From Acidobacteriota bacterium (lineage in GTDB: Bacteria; Acidobacteriota; Blastocatellia; Pyrinomonadales; Pyrinomonadaceae), in NCBI GenBank assembly GCA_019239425.1, contig JAFAZX010000063.1, positions 1-47,844 of the forward strand: a DNA stretch of 47,844 nt, written 5' to 3'. How positions within the stretch are numbered: position 1 is the first letter of the stretch; each line of letters starts with the position of its first letter. Positions 1 through 7,763 of the stretch are shown one piece after another. Made by a program: the position numbers and the translations under genes. Below the pieces are notes generated by a model. That model saw only the letters and a list, made by a program, of their open reading frames with translations. It made no database searches and was not told the origin of the DNA.

Positions 1-1050
1 GGAGAAGAGCCAGGCGACGAGGATGGAGATGAGGTAGAGCACCACCATCGGGGCCGCGAAGAGCATCATGTTCGGGATGTCGTTGGTCGGCGAGAGCACG
101 GCCGCCGCCACCAGGATCACCACCAGCGAAATCCGCCAGTGCCTGACTAGGAAGAGCGCGTCCACCAGCCCGATCCGCGCCAGCACGTAGGTCACCGCCG
201 GCATCTGGAAGACCACCCCCATCGCCAAGAGCACGATGATGATGAAGTCGAAGTAGTCCGACGCGTTCAGGAAGAGCCGGAAGTCCGACCCCAGCCCCAG
301 CAGGTACGAGATGGCCGGCGGGAAGAGCACGTAGTAGGCGAAGGCCGCCCCGGCCACGAACGACAGGCTCGACATCAGCACGAACGGCATCGCCCACCCC
401 CGCTCGTGCGGGTAGAGCCCCGGCGAGATGAACGCCCAGACCTGCCACAGGAGGAACGGCACCGAGAGGCAGACCGCCGCGTAGAGCGAGACCTGCAGGT
501 AGAGCGAGAACGGCTCGACCGCGGTGCGCACCACCAGCTTGTCGTCCTCGTTCGGCAGCCCCCCCTCCCGCGCCCGGAAGTCCAGCGGCAGCCGCACGCC
601 CTTCGGGATGACGGAGGGGCCGGAGAAGAGCGCCTCGTCCGTGTAGAGGCCGAGCTGCCCGTCCGGCCCCGCCGCGGCGCGCACGGCGACCGAGGCGCCC
701 GGCGGGACGACGACCGTCCCGAGCTTGGTCGTCGCCTCGAAGACGTAGCGCCCCGCGTCGCCCTCCCTGATGTCCTTGAGCGGGAGGATGTGCTCGCCGC
801 CCGTCCGGCCGCTGAGCGGGACGGGGCGCTGGGCGGCCTCGGCCAGGGCGCGGCGCATCGGCGCGGCGAGGAAGTTGTAGATGCGGTCGGAGAGGAACCA
901 GCAGAAGAGCAGCGCGACGAAGACGAAGACGACCGAGCGGATGATGCGGCGGCGCAGCTCGTCCAGGTGCTCGAGGAAGGACATCTGCCCGCCCAGCCGG
1001 CCGCCGCCCTGCTGTTCGTCCTCGCCGCTTTCCAGAAGGGTCGAAGCCAT
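1..1050 (-). CDS. tatC: Sec-independent protein translocase TatC (runs off left edge)
   Basis: Core receptor subunit of the twin-arginine translocase; it binds RR signal peptides in the inner membrane. The 350 codons in the window hold the N-terminal FLEHLDELRRR motif (residues 25-35), TM1 (about 38-55), the conserved EPFSLYLQVSLYA segment before TM2, the QVWAFISPGLYPHE motif and later membrane helices up to the last one. The gene reads on past base 1. The start is the ATG at 1050. Odd: about 100 extra residues (roughly 73-175) sit between TM1 and TM2, where E. coli TatC has a short periplasmic loop. Also, the TM4 position that is Glu in E. coli (FEVP) is Gln here (FQMP). It lies just downstream of tatA on the same strand, so the two form an operon. 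The identity is secure; the role of the insert is unknown. Confidence 0.95.
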   Translation of the reverse strand, partial: MASTLLESGEDEQQGGGRLGGQMSFLEHLDELRRRIIRSVVFVFVALLFCWFLSDRIYNFLAAPMRRALAEAAQRPVPLSGRTGGEHILPLKDIREGDAGRYVFEATTKLGTVVVPPGASVAVRAAAGPDGQLGLYTDEALFSGPSVIPKGVRLPLDFRAREGGLPNEDDKLVVRTAVEPFSLYLQVSLYAAVCLSVPFLLWQVWAFISPGLYPHERGWAMPFVLMSSLSFVAGAAFAYYVLFPPAISYLLGLGSDFRLFLNASDYFDFIIIVLLAMGVVFQMPAVTYVLARIGLVDALFLVRHWRISLVVILVAAAVLSPTNDIPNMMLFAAPMVVLYLISILVAWLFS

Positions 1051-1111
1051 CTCGTCGGTTGTCGGAGTCTACTCGAAAGTGTCGTGGAAGAGACGCGCGC
1101 CGTGCGTCGCT

Positions 1112-1543
1112 TCAGGAAGCGTTGAGTTCGTCTTCGTCGGGGCGCTTAGTCAATGCGCGCCCCGTCGCCACGTCCCACGCGTGCTCGTCCTCGGCCGCCC
1201 CGCGGGCGACGGTCGGCTCGGGCGCGGCCGCGTGAATCGTCTGGGCGTCGGCGTGGACTTCGCCCCCCCCGTAAGCGGGGAGCGCCGCCGAGGCGCCGCC
1301 CGGCGTGTCGCCGTGCACGGCCGGCGCGGGCTCCGGCGCGGGCTTGCGCCGCTCAAGCTCGACCTCGTACTCCCACGTCCGCTTGAAGTCGTCGGAGGCG
1401 CGCTTGAACTCGCCCAGGGCCTTGCCGACGCTGCGCCCGATCTCGGGCAGCTTGCGCGGCCCGAACAGCACGAGCGCGACGACCGCGATCACCAGAAGCT
1501 CGGTCGTGCCGAGGAATTCGAAGACGAGAAGGGGTGTGTTCAT
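1112..1543 (-). CDS. tatA: TatA/TatB/TatE-family twin-arginine translocase subunit
   Basis: Pore-forming or bridging partner of TatC. The 143-residue protein starts with a short hydrophobic helix (GTTELLVIAVVALVLFG), then the diagnostic FGPRKLPEIGRSVGKALGEF hinge and amphipathic helix, then a long acidic, Pro/Ala-rich cytoplasmic tail. The start is the ATG at 1543; the longer upstream reading would encode intergenic repeat sequence and put residues before the membrane helix. tatC follows 61 bases downstream. The tail of about 80 residues is longer than in a minimal TatA and is more TatB-like in length, but no separate tatB is visible, so this may be a two-component TatAC system. Likely clients in the window are the proteins at 28183-30405 and 37938-39059. 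Confidence 0.93.
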   Translation of the reverse strand: MNTPLLVFEFLGTTELLVIAVVALVLFGPRKLPEIGRSVGKALGEFKRASDDFKRTWEYEVELERRKPAPEPAPAVHGDTPGGASAALPAYGGGEVHADAQTIHAAAPEPTVARGAAEDEHAWDVATGRALTKRPDEDELNAS

Positions 1544-1550
1544 AAGAACC

Positions 1551-1620
1551 CGTGAACCGTGGGCCGTGACAAGAAGTAAGGGCGTTAACCTTGTCACGGT
1601 TTACGGTTCACCGTTTACGG
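1551..1620. repeat. Intergenic inverted repeat, family H (7-bp words GTGAACC)
   Basis: Arms at 1552-1573 and 1590-1611 pair at 19 of 22 positions around a 16-base loop. The arm is built from 7-base words (GTGAACC, GTGGGCC, GTGACAA). Read on the minus strand the element begins inside the stop codon of the VOC gene (TAA at 1615-1617) and ends just before the tatA start region. It could act as a terminator or 3' mRNA hairpin, but there is no U-run. Confidence 0.7.
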
Positions 1621-1983
1621 CTGTCTGTATTCGGGCGGGTAGTAGATGACCTCGACGGCGCGTTCGCCGACGCCTCTGGTGTAGAAGGAGACGGAGCGGT
1701 CGCGGTGCTCCTTGATGGGTCGGTTGCCCTCGCGGCGGGCCGCCTCTTCGAGCGCCTCGCGCGTCTCGACGCGGATGCCGAGGTGCTGCGGGTGCTTCGA
1801 GCCTTCGGGCAGCAGCGCCACGCCGAAGCCGCGCGCGTCGCGCAGCATGGCCCAGTCTTCGTAGATCGTCTCGACGCGGAAGCCGAGCCGCTCGTAGGCG
1901 CGCACGTCCGCGTGCATGTCCTCCGTCCTGACCGCGATGTGGTCTACCACGCCCTCGACCCGTAACTCTTCCCGCTCTGGCAT
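1615..1983 (-). CDS. VOC-family (glyoxalase/dioxygenase-fold) protein
   Basis: 122-residue single-module protein of the vicinal oxygen chelate superfamily. The first strand carries GVVDHIAVRTEDM with His15 as the usual metal ligand. A middle KHPQHLGIRV strand supplies a second His, and the C-terminal AVEVIYYPPEY strand supplies the Glu, as in one half of a glyoxalase-type site. Members act as dimers on small metal-chelated substrates; the substrate cannot be read from the sequence. The ATG at 1983 is chosen because the open frame further upstream is low-complexity and crosses into the divergent gene. The stop codon lies inside the family H repeat. It is divergent from the BtuF-like gene at 2111 across 127 bases. 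Confidence 0.82.
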   Translation of the reverse strand: MPEREELRVEGVVDHIAVRTEDMHADVRAYERLGFRVETIYEDWAMLRDARGFGVALLPEGSKHPQHLGIRVETREALEEAARREGNRPIKEHRDRSVSFYTRGVGERAVEVIYYPPEYRQP

Positions 1984-1989
1984 GGGGGG

Positions 1990-2017
1990 ATTGTAACCCT
2001 TCGCGGCGCGCGCGCAA
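1990..2017 (-). promoter_or_regulatory. Candidate sigma70-type promoter of the VOC gene, possibly leaderless
   Basis: On the minus strand TTGCGC (2012-2017), a 16-base spacer and TACAAT (1990-1995) resemble -35 and -10 boxes. The expected start of transcription would be at about 1983, the A of the VOC start codon, which would give a leaderless mRNA. Inference from consensus only. Confidence 0.35.
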
Positions 2018-2110
2018 AAGCGCGGGGCGCGCCCTCCTTGACAGGCGCGTCGCGCGTGGGCCAACCTCGCGGCAGCTAATCCGAAAAGGGAACGGGGAAG
2101 GTTTACAGGG

Positions 2111-3055
2111 ATGGGGACACGCCCGCGCATCGTTTCGCTCCTGCCGTCCGCGACCGAGATCGTCTGCGCGCTCGGACTCGGAGACGCGCTCGTCGGCGTC
2201 ACGCACGAGTGCGACTTCCCGCCCGAGGTGGTGGGGAAGCCCGTGCTCACTTCGAGCCGCATCTCGCACGAGACGATGTCGAGCGCCGAGGTAGACCACG
2301 CCGTCCGCTCGCAGCTCGACGGCCACGGCTCGATCTACAACCTCGACGAGAAGCTGCTCGCCGAGCTGAAGCCCGACCTCGTCATCACGCAAGAGCTGTG
2401 CGAGGTCTGCGCCGTCAGCTACAAGACGGTTCTACAAGCCGCGCGCCTCATCGAGTCGGACGCGCGCGTCGTCTCGCTTGAGCCGAACAACATCCAAGAT
2501 ATTTTCGCCAACATCCGCACGGTCGGCGAGCTGGCCGGCGCCTCTGCCGAAGCGAAAACTCTCGTGCGTGAGTTGACCGTGCAGTTGGACGCGCTGGCCG
2601 TCCTGCTCACGGAGGTCGAGACGCGGCCGCGCACGCTCGTCCTCGAATGGCTGGAGCCGCCGTTCGCGCCCGGCCACTGGGTGCCCGAGCAGGTCGCGTT
2701 CGCGGGCGGAGACGCGAGCTTCGGTAATGCGGGCGGCAAGTCGCGCACGACGACGGCCGAAGAGATTCGAGCTTACGCGCCCGAGGTGATTGTGCTCGCG
2801 CCCTGCGGCTACTACAAAGACGACATCCTGCGCGCGCTCGAACGGGCGCGGCTGCCGCGCGGCTGGAACGACCTCCCGGCCGTGCGCGACGGCAAAGTCT
2901 GGGCCGTGGACGCGACGAGCTACTTCAGCCGCCCCGGCCCGCGCGTCGTCGAGGGCGCAGAGATACTCCTCAAAATCATCCACCCCGAAATCTTCGGCGA
3001 GCCGTCGGAAGCGCAGGCCGTGCGCGTTCCACGAGAGTTAATGACTGCCGAGTAG
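2111..3055 (+). CDS. BtuF-like cobalamin/corrinoid-binding protein without signal peptide
   Basis: 314-residue protein of the type III periplasmic-binding fold used for cobalamin and siderophores. The N-terminal strand RIVSLLPSATEIVCALGLGD is typical of BtuF-like proteins, followed by ELKPDLVITQELCEVCAVSY, VVSLEPNNIQDIF, and a C-terminal lobe with LPAVRDGKVWAVDATSYFSRPGPRVVEGAEIL. The protein begins directly with the first beta strand: there is no signal peptide or lipobox, so as read it is cytoplasmic. No ABC transporter genes (btuC, btuD) are beside it. It may be a stand-alone corrinoid-binding protein; a substrate other than cobalamin is possible. The start ATG at 2111 follows a purine-rich stretch (AACGGGGAAGG). 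Its 3' end abuts the family D hairpin. Confidence 0.8.
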   Translation: MGTRPRIVSLLPSATEIVCALGLGDALVGVTHECDFPPEVVGKPVLTSSRISHETMSSAEVDHAVRSQLDGHGSIYNLDEKLLAELKPDLVITQELCEVCAVSYKTVLQAARLIESDARVVSLEPNNIQDIFANIRTVGELAGASAEAKTLVRELTVQLDALAVLLTEVETRPRTLVLEWLEPPFAPGHWVPEQVAFAGGDASFGNAGGKSRTTTAEEIRAYAPEVIVLAPCGYYKDDILRALERARLPRGWNDLPAVRDGKVWAVDATSYFSRPGPRVVEGAEILLKIIHPEIFGEPSEAQAVRVPRELMTAE

Positions 3056-3058
3056 AGA

Positions 3059-3149
3059 GGTCAGAACCACCCGCGGTAGCGGGTGGCCCTTTATGATACG
3101 GAGCATCCGGTTAACAAAGGGCCACCCGCTACCGCGGGTGGTTCTGACC
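3059..3149. repeat. Intergenic inverted repeat, family D, copy 1
   Basis: A perfect 34-bp inverted repeat (3059-3092 and 3116-3149) around a 23-base loop. Each arm contains a smaller palindrome (CCACCCGC/GCGGGTGG). The outer sequence GGTCAGAACCACCCGC and the trailing GACCCGGT recur at 19268-19360. It sits between the BtuF-like gene and the ligase start. Confidence 0.85.
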
Positions 3150-3171
3150 CGGTGGCCGTCGAGACTTGTTA

Positions 3172-4869
3172 ATGCGGAAAGAGAAAAAAACGTCAGCCGC
3201 GGGCGCGACGCTGCAAAGGTTCGCGGAGGTCGCGGACGCGGTGGGCGCGACGACGAAGAAGCTTGAGAAGGCGGCGTTGCTCGGCGCGTACTTCGAGGGC
3301 CTGGCCGACGAAGACCTGAGCCTCGCGGCGCGCTACTTCGCGGGCCACGTCTTCCCGCTCTACGACGCGCGGACGACGAACGTCGGCGGCGGGATGCTGC
3401 GCGACGCCGTCTCGGAGGTCACCGGTCTCGAAGTCGAGAACCTGCGGCCGCGCTACGTGCGCCTCGGCGATTCGGGCGACGTGGCGTTCGAGGCGTTCGC
3501 CGAGACGAAGGGCGCGGAGAACGTCGAGCCGACGCTCACGCTCGCCGCGACGCAAACGCTCATCGAAACCTTAAGCGAGACGCGCGGGACGAAGAACAAG
3601 AAGACGCTTCTGACCGAAGCCCTCACGCCGGCCACGCCTTCGGAGGCGAAGTACCTCGTCAAGCTGCTCGTCGGCGATCTGCGCATCGGGCTGAAGGAGG
3701 GCCTGGTCGAGGACGCCGTCGCGCGCGCGTTCGGGCGGCCGCTCGCGGACGTGGCGCGCGTCAACATGCTCACGGGCGACATCGGCGAGACGGCCGTGCG
3801 CGCACGGCGCGGCCGTTTGGAAGGCGTCGCGATGCGCCTCTTCCACCCCATCAAGTTCATGCTCGCCACGGCCGCCGAGACGGTCGAGGACGTGGCGCGC
3901 ACGATGCCCGGAGAGTTCTACGTCGAGGACAAGTTCGACGGCATACGCGGGCAGGCGCACGTGCAGGCGGGAAGGGTCGCGCTCTACACGCGCACGCTCG
4001 ACGAGGTGACGCACCGCTTTCCGGAGCTGGTCGAGCCCCTCAAGCAACTCCCTTCGGACGCGGTGCTCGACGGCGAGGTCGTGCCCGTGCGCGGCGAGTC
4101 CATCCTGCCCTTCCTCGAACTGCAAAAGCGTCTGGGAAGGAAGACCGTCTCGGAGGAGCTGCTCGCGGGCGTGCCCGTCGCCTTCGTCGCGTACGACCTG
4201 CTCTACGCCGCGGGGCGCGTGCTGACGGACGCGCCGCTCTCGGAGAGGCGCGCGGCGCTCGAAGCCTTGATCAAGGATGAGGCGGCCGGGGCCGTGCGTC
4301 TGTCGAAAGCGAAGTTGACGGCCGGCGTGTCCGGACTCGACGAGGAGTTCGACGCGGCGCGCGCGCGCGGGAACGAGGGCTTGATGATTAAAGACCCGCG
4401 CTCCTCGTACAAGCCGGGCAAGCGAGGGCGCGAGTGGCTGAAGCTGAAGAAGGCTTACGCGACGCTCGACGTGGTGGTGACGGCCGTCGAGGTCGGGCAC
4501 GGCAAGCGGCGAAATTTACTTTCCGATTACACCTTCGCCGTGCGCCGTTCGGAGGACGACCCGGAGCTTCTGAACGTCGGCAAGGCCTACTCGGGCCTGA
4601 CCGACGCGGAGCTGGCGGAGCTGACCGAGTGGTTCCGCGCGCACACCGTCCAGGAGTTCGCGCACGGGCGAGTCCGCGTCGTCGAGCCGAAGATAGTTCT
4701 GGAAGTGACCTTTGACCGCGTGCAGGAGTCGAAGCGACACAAGAGCGGCTACGCCCTGCGCTTCCCGCGCATCCTCCGTCTCCGCGAAGACAAGGCCCCC
4801 GAAGAGATCGACACCCTCGACACCGTCCGCCGCATCGCGCGCGAGCTTGCGGGGGGAGGGGAAGAGTAG
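3172..4869 (+). CDS. ATP-dependent DNA ligase (archaeal/LigB type)
   Basis: 565-residue ligase that seals nicked DNA using ATP. An N-terminal DNA-binding domain (about 1-200, with YLVKLLVGDLRIGL) precedes the nucleotidyltransferase core: motif I EDKFDGIR with the adenylated Lys254, motif III LDGEVV, IIIa FVAYDLLY, motif IV EGLMIKD, motif V GREWLKLKK. The C-terminal OB-fold domain ends with HKSGYALRFPRILRLREDK. The length fits the archaeal-type single-chain ligase family. Most bacteria rely on NAD-dependent LigA, so this is probably an accessory repair enzyme. The ATG at 3172 is preferred to an in-frame TTG at 3166; no clear ribosome-binding site is visible. The stop codon TAG is the first word of the family A repeat. 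Confidence 0.93.
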   Translation: MRKEKKTSAAGATLQRFAEVADAVGATTKKLEKAALLGAYFEGLADEDLSLAARYFAGHVFPLYDARTTNVGGGMLRDAVSEVTGLEVENLRPRYVRLGDSGDVAFEAFAETKGAENVEPTLTLAATQTLIETLSETRGTKNKKTLLTEALTPATPSEAKYLVKLLVGDLRIGLKEGLVEDAVARAFGRPLADVARVNMLTGDIGETAVRARRGRLEGVAMRLFHPIKFMLATAAETVEDVARTMPGEFYVEDKFDGIRGQAHVQAGRVALYTRTLDEVTHRFPELVEPLKQLPSDAVLDGEVVPVRGESILPFLELQKRLGRKTVSEELLAGVPVAFVAYDLLYAAGRVLTDAPLSERRAALEALIKDEAAGAVRLSKAKLTAGVSGLDEEFDAARARGNEGLMIKDPRSSYKPGKRGREWLKLKKAYATLDVVVTAVEVGHGKRRNLLSDYTFAVRRSEDDPELLNVGKAYSGLTDAELAELTEWFRAHTVQEFAHGRVRVVEPKIVLEVTFDRVQESKRHKSGYALRFPRILRLREDKAPEEIDTLDTVRRIARELAGGGEE

Positions 4870-5171
4870 GCGGTAGGCAGACGGCAGTAGGCAGTCCGGA
4901 CATCCCCTGCGGGGACGTTCTAATACCAACTTGCAAATAGAAATAAGGGCGGCTCTTCGCCGGGAGCGCGGGCATCCCTGCCCGCATGAGCGCCGCAGGC
5001 GCGAATGAGGCGACGCGCTTCAGCCCAAGGTTGAGGTGAAGAGTAAGACGGTCAGCGTGCTCACGCACGCTAGCGGGCAGGGATGCCCGCGCTCCCGGCG
5101 AGAAGGGGCCTTATCTCAATTTGCTAGTCGGTATAACTGCCGACTGCTATCTGCCTACTGCCTACTCTTCC
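4866..5171. repeat. Intergenic inverted repeat, family A, copy 1 (heptamer TAGGCAG), with nested family C element
   Basis: The whole 300-base gap between the convergent ligase gene and the minus-strand gene at 5172 is repeat DNA. The outer arms are made of 7-base words: TAGGCGG TAGGCAG ACGGCAG TAGGCAG at 4867-4894 and the complementary words at 5144-5166. Pairing extends into GGAAGAG, which on the left side encodes the last codons of the ligase. Inside lies the separate family C hairpin. No gene is seen here. Confidence 0.75.
4922..5137. repeat. Long palindromic element, family C, copy 1
   Basis: The inner arms are a perfect 28-bp inverted repeat (4958-4985 and 5073-5100, core GGGAGCGCGGGCATCCC). 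The flanks continue as an imperfect inverted repeat (AATACCAACTTGCAAATAGA at 4922 against TCAATTTGCTAGTCGGTAT ending near 5133). The interior segment AAGGTTGAGGTGAAGAGTAA and GTCAGCGTGCTCACGCACGCT is shared with the copy at 45541-45683. A conserved interior makes a small mobile element more likely than a plain terminator. Confidence 0.75.
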
Positions 5172-5762
5172 TCACGGGCCGGTCAGCACGTCGACGAGGC
5201 GGGGCGCTTTGCCCTTCTTGCCCTTCAGAGCTTTCTCCATCTGCTTGCGTATCTCTTTCTCGACATCGTCGTCGCGCTCGCGGCGTTTCTCGGCGTGTCT
5301 GCCGCGGCGCTCCGAGTCTTCTTCGTCTGACTGTGCGACTTCGGGCGCGGGTTCGACCGCGGGCGTAGTCCTCGGGCGTCGAGGCCGCGCGGGCTGCGCG
5401 GGCTGCGTGTCTTCTACTTTTGGCGTCGTCGCAGGCGCGGGTGGCGCGGGCGGCGGCGCTTCCGTTGTCTGGGCGGGCGGGGGCTGTGTCGTCTGTTCCT
5501 GCGCCTGTTCGACGCGCGGGCCTTGCGTGAACTTCACGGCAAGGGCGCCGCCGAGCGCGGCTGACGCGAGCAGCGCGACGGCCAGCAGCGCGGGCGTCCA
5601 GGAGCGCCGCCTGCGTCGAGCGCGCGGCGCGGGCCGCGGCGCTTCGACGAGAGGGACGACGGGGTGCGCGCGGCGCGCGTCGTCCGCGTCGAAGCGCGGC
5701 GTGACGAGCGTCTCGTCCGTATCTTCGCCCGCCGCTCTTAAATTTTCAGGACGCTGCCGCAT
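5172..5762 (-). CDS. Proline-rich single-pass membrane protein of unknown function
   Basis: 196-residue protein not recognised as a known family. A short polar N-terminus (with DETLVTPRFDADDARRAHPV), an Arg-rich stretch (APRARRRRRSW), then one hydrophobic helix (TPALLAVALLASAALGGALA, about residues 56-75), a long Pro/Ala/Thr-rich extracytoplasmic linker, and a highly charged Lys/Arg/Glu tail (KRRERDDDVEKEIRKQMEKALKGKKGK). The ATG at 5762 is chosen over an in-frame TTG at 5777 because GAGG lies nine bases before it. The layout resembles a membrane-anchored linker protein of the envelope. It is convergent with the ligase and divergent from the carbamoyltransferase. Confidence 0.65.
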   Translation of the reverse strand: MRQRPENLRAAGEDTDETLVTPRFDADDARRAHPVVPLVEAPRPAPRARRRRRSWTPALLAVALLASAALGGALAVKFTQGPRVEQAQEQTTQPPPAQTTEAPPPAPPAPATTPKVEDTQPAQPARPRRPRTTPAVEPAPEVAQSDEEDSERRGRHAEKRRERDDDVEKEIRKQMEKALKGKKGKAPRLVDVLTGP

Positions 5763-5842
5763 GCGATTTGGCCTCAAACCGTACGTGAAAACCTCTCCGC
5801 CGTTGATAAAAGCAATAACGAGGCCAGCCGAGGGGGCCGAAG

Positions 5843-5871
5843 TTGCCGCCCCGCGACAAAAAAAGGATAAT
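5843..5871 (+). promoter_or_regulatory. Candidate sigma70-type promoter of the carbamoyltransferase operon
   Basis: TTGCCG (5843-5848), a 17-base spacer and GATAAT (5866-5871) match the -35 and -10 consensus at 4/6 and 5/6 positions. They lie about 57 bases before the start codon at 5928, in the divergent gap with the gene ending at 5762. Confidence 0.5.
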
Positions 5872-5927
5872 CCAACGCTTGTCGCCGAAGGCTTATCGAA
5901 GCTCGTACGCGGCGGCTCTCTTCAGAG

Positions 5928-7763
5928 ATGTACATCCTCGGCATATCGGCCTACTACCACGACTCCGCGGCGTGCCTCGTGCGCGACGGGGAAGTCCTGG
6001 CCGCGGCGCAGGAGGAGCGCTTCACGCGCAAGAAGCACGACCACCGTTACCCTGCGAGCGCCGTCGAGTTCTGCCTGAGCCGCGCCGGCATCACGCCGAA
6101 GGAGCTGGACTTCGTCGCCTTCTACGACAAGCCGCTCTTAAAATTCGAACGCCTCCTTGAGACCTACATCGACTACGCCCCGCGGGGCCTGCGCTCGTTC
6201 CTGATGGCGATGCCCCTGTGGCTGCGCGAGAAGTTGTGGATTCGGGAGCAGGTCTCGAAGGAGGCGGGCTTCGAAGGTCAAGTCCTCTTCACAGAGCACC
6301 ACGAGTCGCACGCCGCCTCGGCCTTCTTCCCCTCGCCGTTCGAGTCGGCCGCCGTCCTGACGATGGACGGCGTGGGCGAGTGGGCGACTTCGAGTTACGG
6401 GTACGGGAAGGGGAATGAACTTCACTTACTCAAGGAGCTGCACTTCCCGCATTCCCTGGGCCTGCTCTACTCGGCCTTCACCTACTACACGGGCTTCAAG
6501 GTCAACTCGGGCGAGTACAAGGTGATGGGCCTCGCGCCCTACGGCGAGCCGAAGTATGTGAAGCTTATACTCGACGAACTCATCGACCTGCGCGAGGACG
6601 GAAGCTTGCGGCTCAACATGAAGTACTTCAACTTCGCCGCCGGCCTGACGATGACGAACAAGGCCTTCGACCGCCTGTTCGGCGGGCCGCCGCGCGAGGC
6701 CGAGTCTGAGGTGACGCAGCGCGAGATGGACTTGGCGCGCTCGGTGCAGGAGGTGACCGAGGAGGCGATGCTGCGGATGGCGCGCCACGTCCACAAAGAG
6801 ACCGGCGAGCGTAACCTCTGCCTCGCGGGCGGCGTCGCGCTCAACTGCGTCGGCAACGGCCGCATCCTGCGCGAGGGGCCGTTCGAGAACGTCTGGGTGC
6901 AGCCGGCCGCGGGCGACGCGGGCGGGAGCTTGGGCGCGGCGCTGTCGGTCTGGTATCAGTACCTCGGCAACGAGAGGAAGCTGGAGGAGGTCTGCCGCGG
7001 CGGCGCGGACGGGATGCGCGGCGCGTACCTCGGGCCGGAGTTCGCCGACGACGAGATTGAGGAGTCGCTCGTCACGCTCGGCGCGCGCTACCGGAAAGTC
7101 CCTCAAGGCGAGTTGAGTGAGACGGTCGCGCGCCTGCTCGCCGAGGAGAAGGTCGTCGGCTGGTTCCAGGGGCGGATGGAGTTCGGGCCGCGCGCGTTGG
7201 GCGCGCGCTCGATACTCGGCGACCCGCGAAGTCCTCGGATGCAGTCGCAGATGAACCTGAAGATCAAGTTCCGCGAGTCGTTCCGTCCGTTCGCGCCGTC
7301 GGTCTTGCGCGAGCGCGTGTCGGACTACTTCGAGTTGGAGGCGGACTCGCCCTACATGCTGTTAGTCGCGCCCGTGCGCGAACACCTGCGGCGCGAGGTG
7401 ACGGAGGCAGAGAGTCGTCTGTTCGGCATCGAAAAACTCAACGTGCCGCGCTCGACGATCCCGGCCGTGACGCACGTCGACTACTCGGCGCGCGTCCAGA
7501 CCGTGCGGCGCGAGGAGAGTCCGGCCTTCTACGACCTGCTCGCGGCGTTCGAGCGGCTGACGGGCTGCGCCGTGCTCGTCAACACCAGCTTCAACGTGCG
7601 CGGCGAGCCGATAGTCTGCACGCCCGCGCAGGCCTTCGCCTGCTTCATGCGCACCGAGATGGACTGCCTCGTCGTCGGCGATTTCCTCCTGCTCAAGTCG
7701 GAGCAGGGCAGGAACGCCTTCTCGGAAGACCTCTCGTGGCAGGAGGAGTTCCAGCTTGATTGA
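5928..7763 (+). CDS. NodU/CmcH-family carbamoyltransferase
   Basis: 611-residue enzyme that transfers carbamoyl from carbamoyl phosphate to a hydroxyl or amine acceptor through a carbamoyl-adenylate. The N-terminal Kae1-like domain begins MYILGISAYYHDSAACLV and holds the metal-binding HHESHAASA (His124, His128), TMDGVGEW, NSGEYKVMGLAPYG and CLAGGVALNCVGNG. The C-terminal YrdC-like domain has GWFQGRMEFGPRALGARSIL, FRPFAPSV and LVNTSFNVRGEPIV. The length is that of the family. It is the first gene of a three-gene operon and overlaps the SxtJ-like gene by 8 bases. The acceptor is not evident: no antibiotic or nodulation genes are nearby, and the SxtJ/DUF5989 partners suggest a membrane-associated or exported product. 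Confidence 0.93.
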   Translation: MYILGISAYYHDSAACLVRDGEVLAAAQEERFTRKKHDHRYPASAVEFCLSRAGITPKELDFVAFYDKPLLKFERLLETYIDYAPRGLRSFLMAMPLWLREKLWIREQVSKEAGFEGQVLFTEHHESHAASAFFPSPFESAAVLTMDGVGEWATSSYGYGKGNELHLLKELHFPHSLGLLYSAFTYYTGFKVNSGEYKVMGLAPYGEPKYVKLILDELIDLREDGSLRLNMKYFNFAAGLTMTNKAFDRLFGGPPREAESEVTQREMDLARSVQEVTEEAMLRMARHVHKETGERNLCLAGGVALNCVGNGRILREGPFENVWVQPAAGDAGGSLGAALSVWYQYLGNERKLEEVCRGGADGMRGAYLGPEFADDEIEESLVTLGARYRKVPQGELSETVARLLAEEKVVGWFQGRMEFGPRALGARSILGDPRSPRMQSQMNLKIKFRESFRPFAPSVLRERVSDYFELEADSPYMLLVAPVREHLRREVTEAESRLFGIEKLNVPRSTIPAVTHVDYSARVQTVRREESPAFYDLLAAFERLTGCAVLVNTSFNVRGEPIVCTPAQAFACFMRTEMDCLVVGDFLLLKSEQGRNAFSEDLSWQEEFQLD

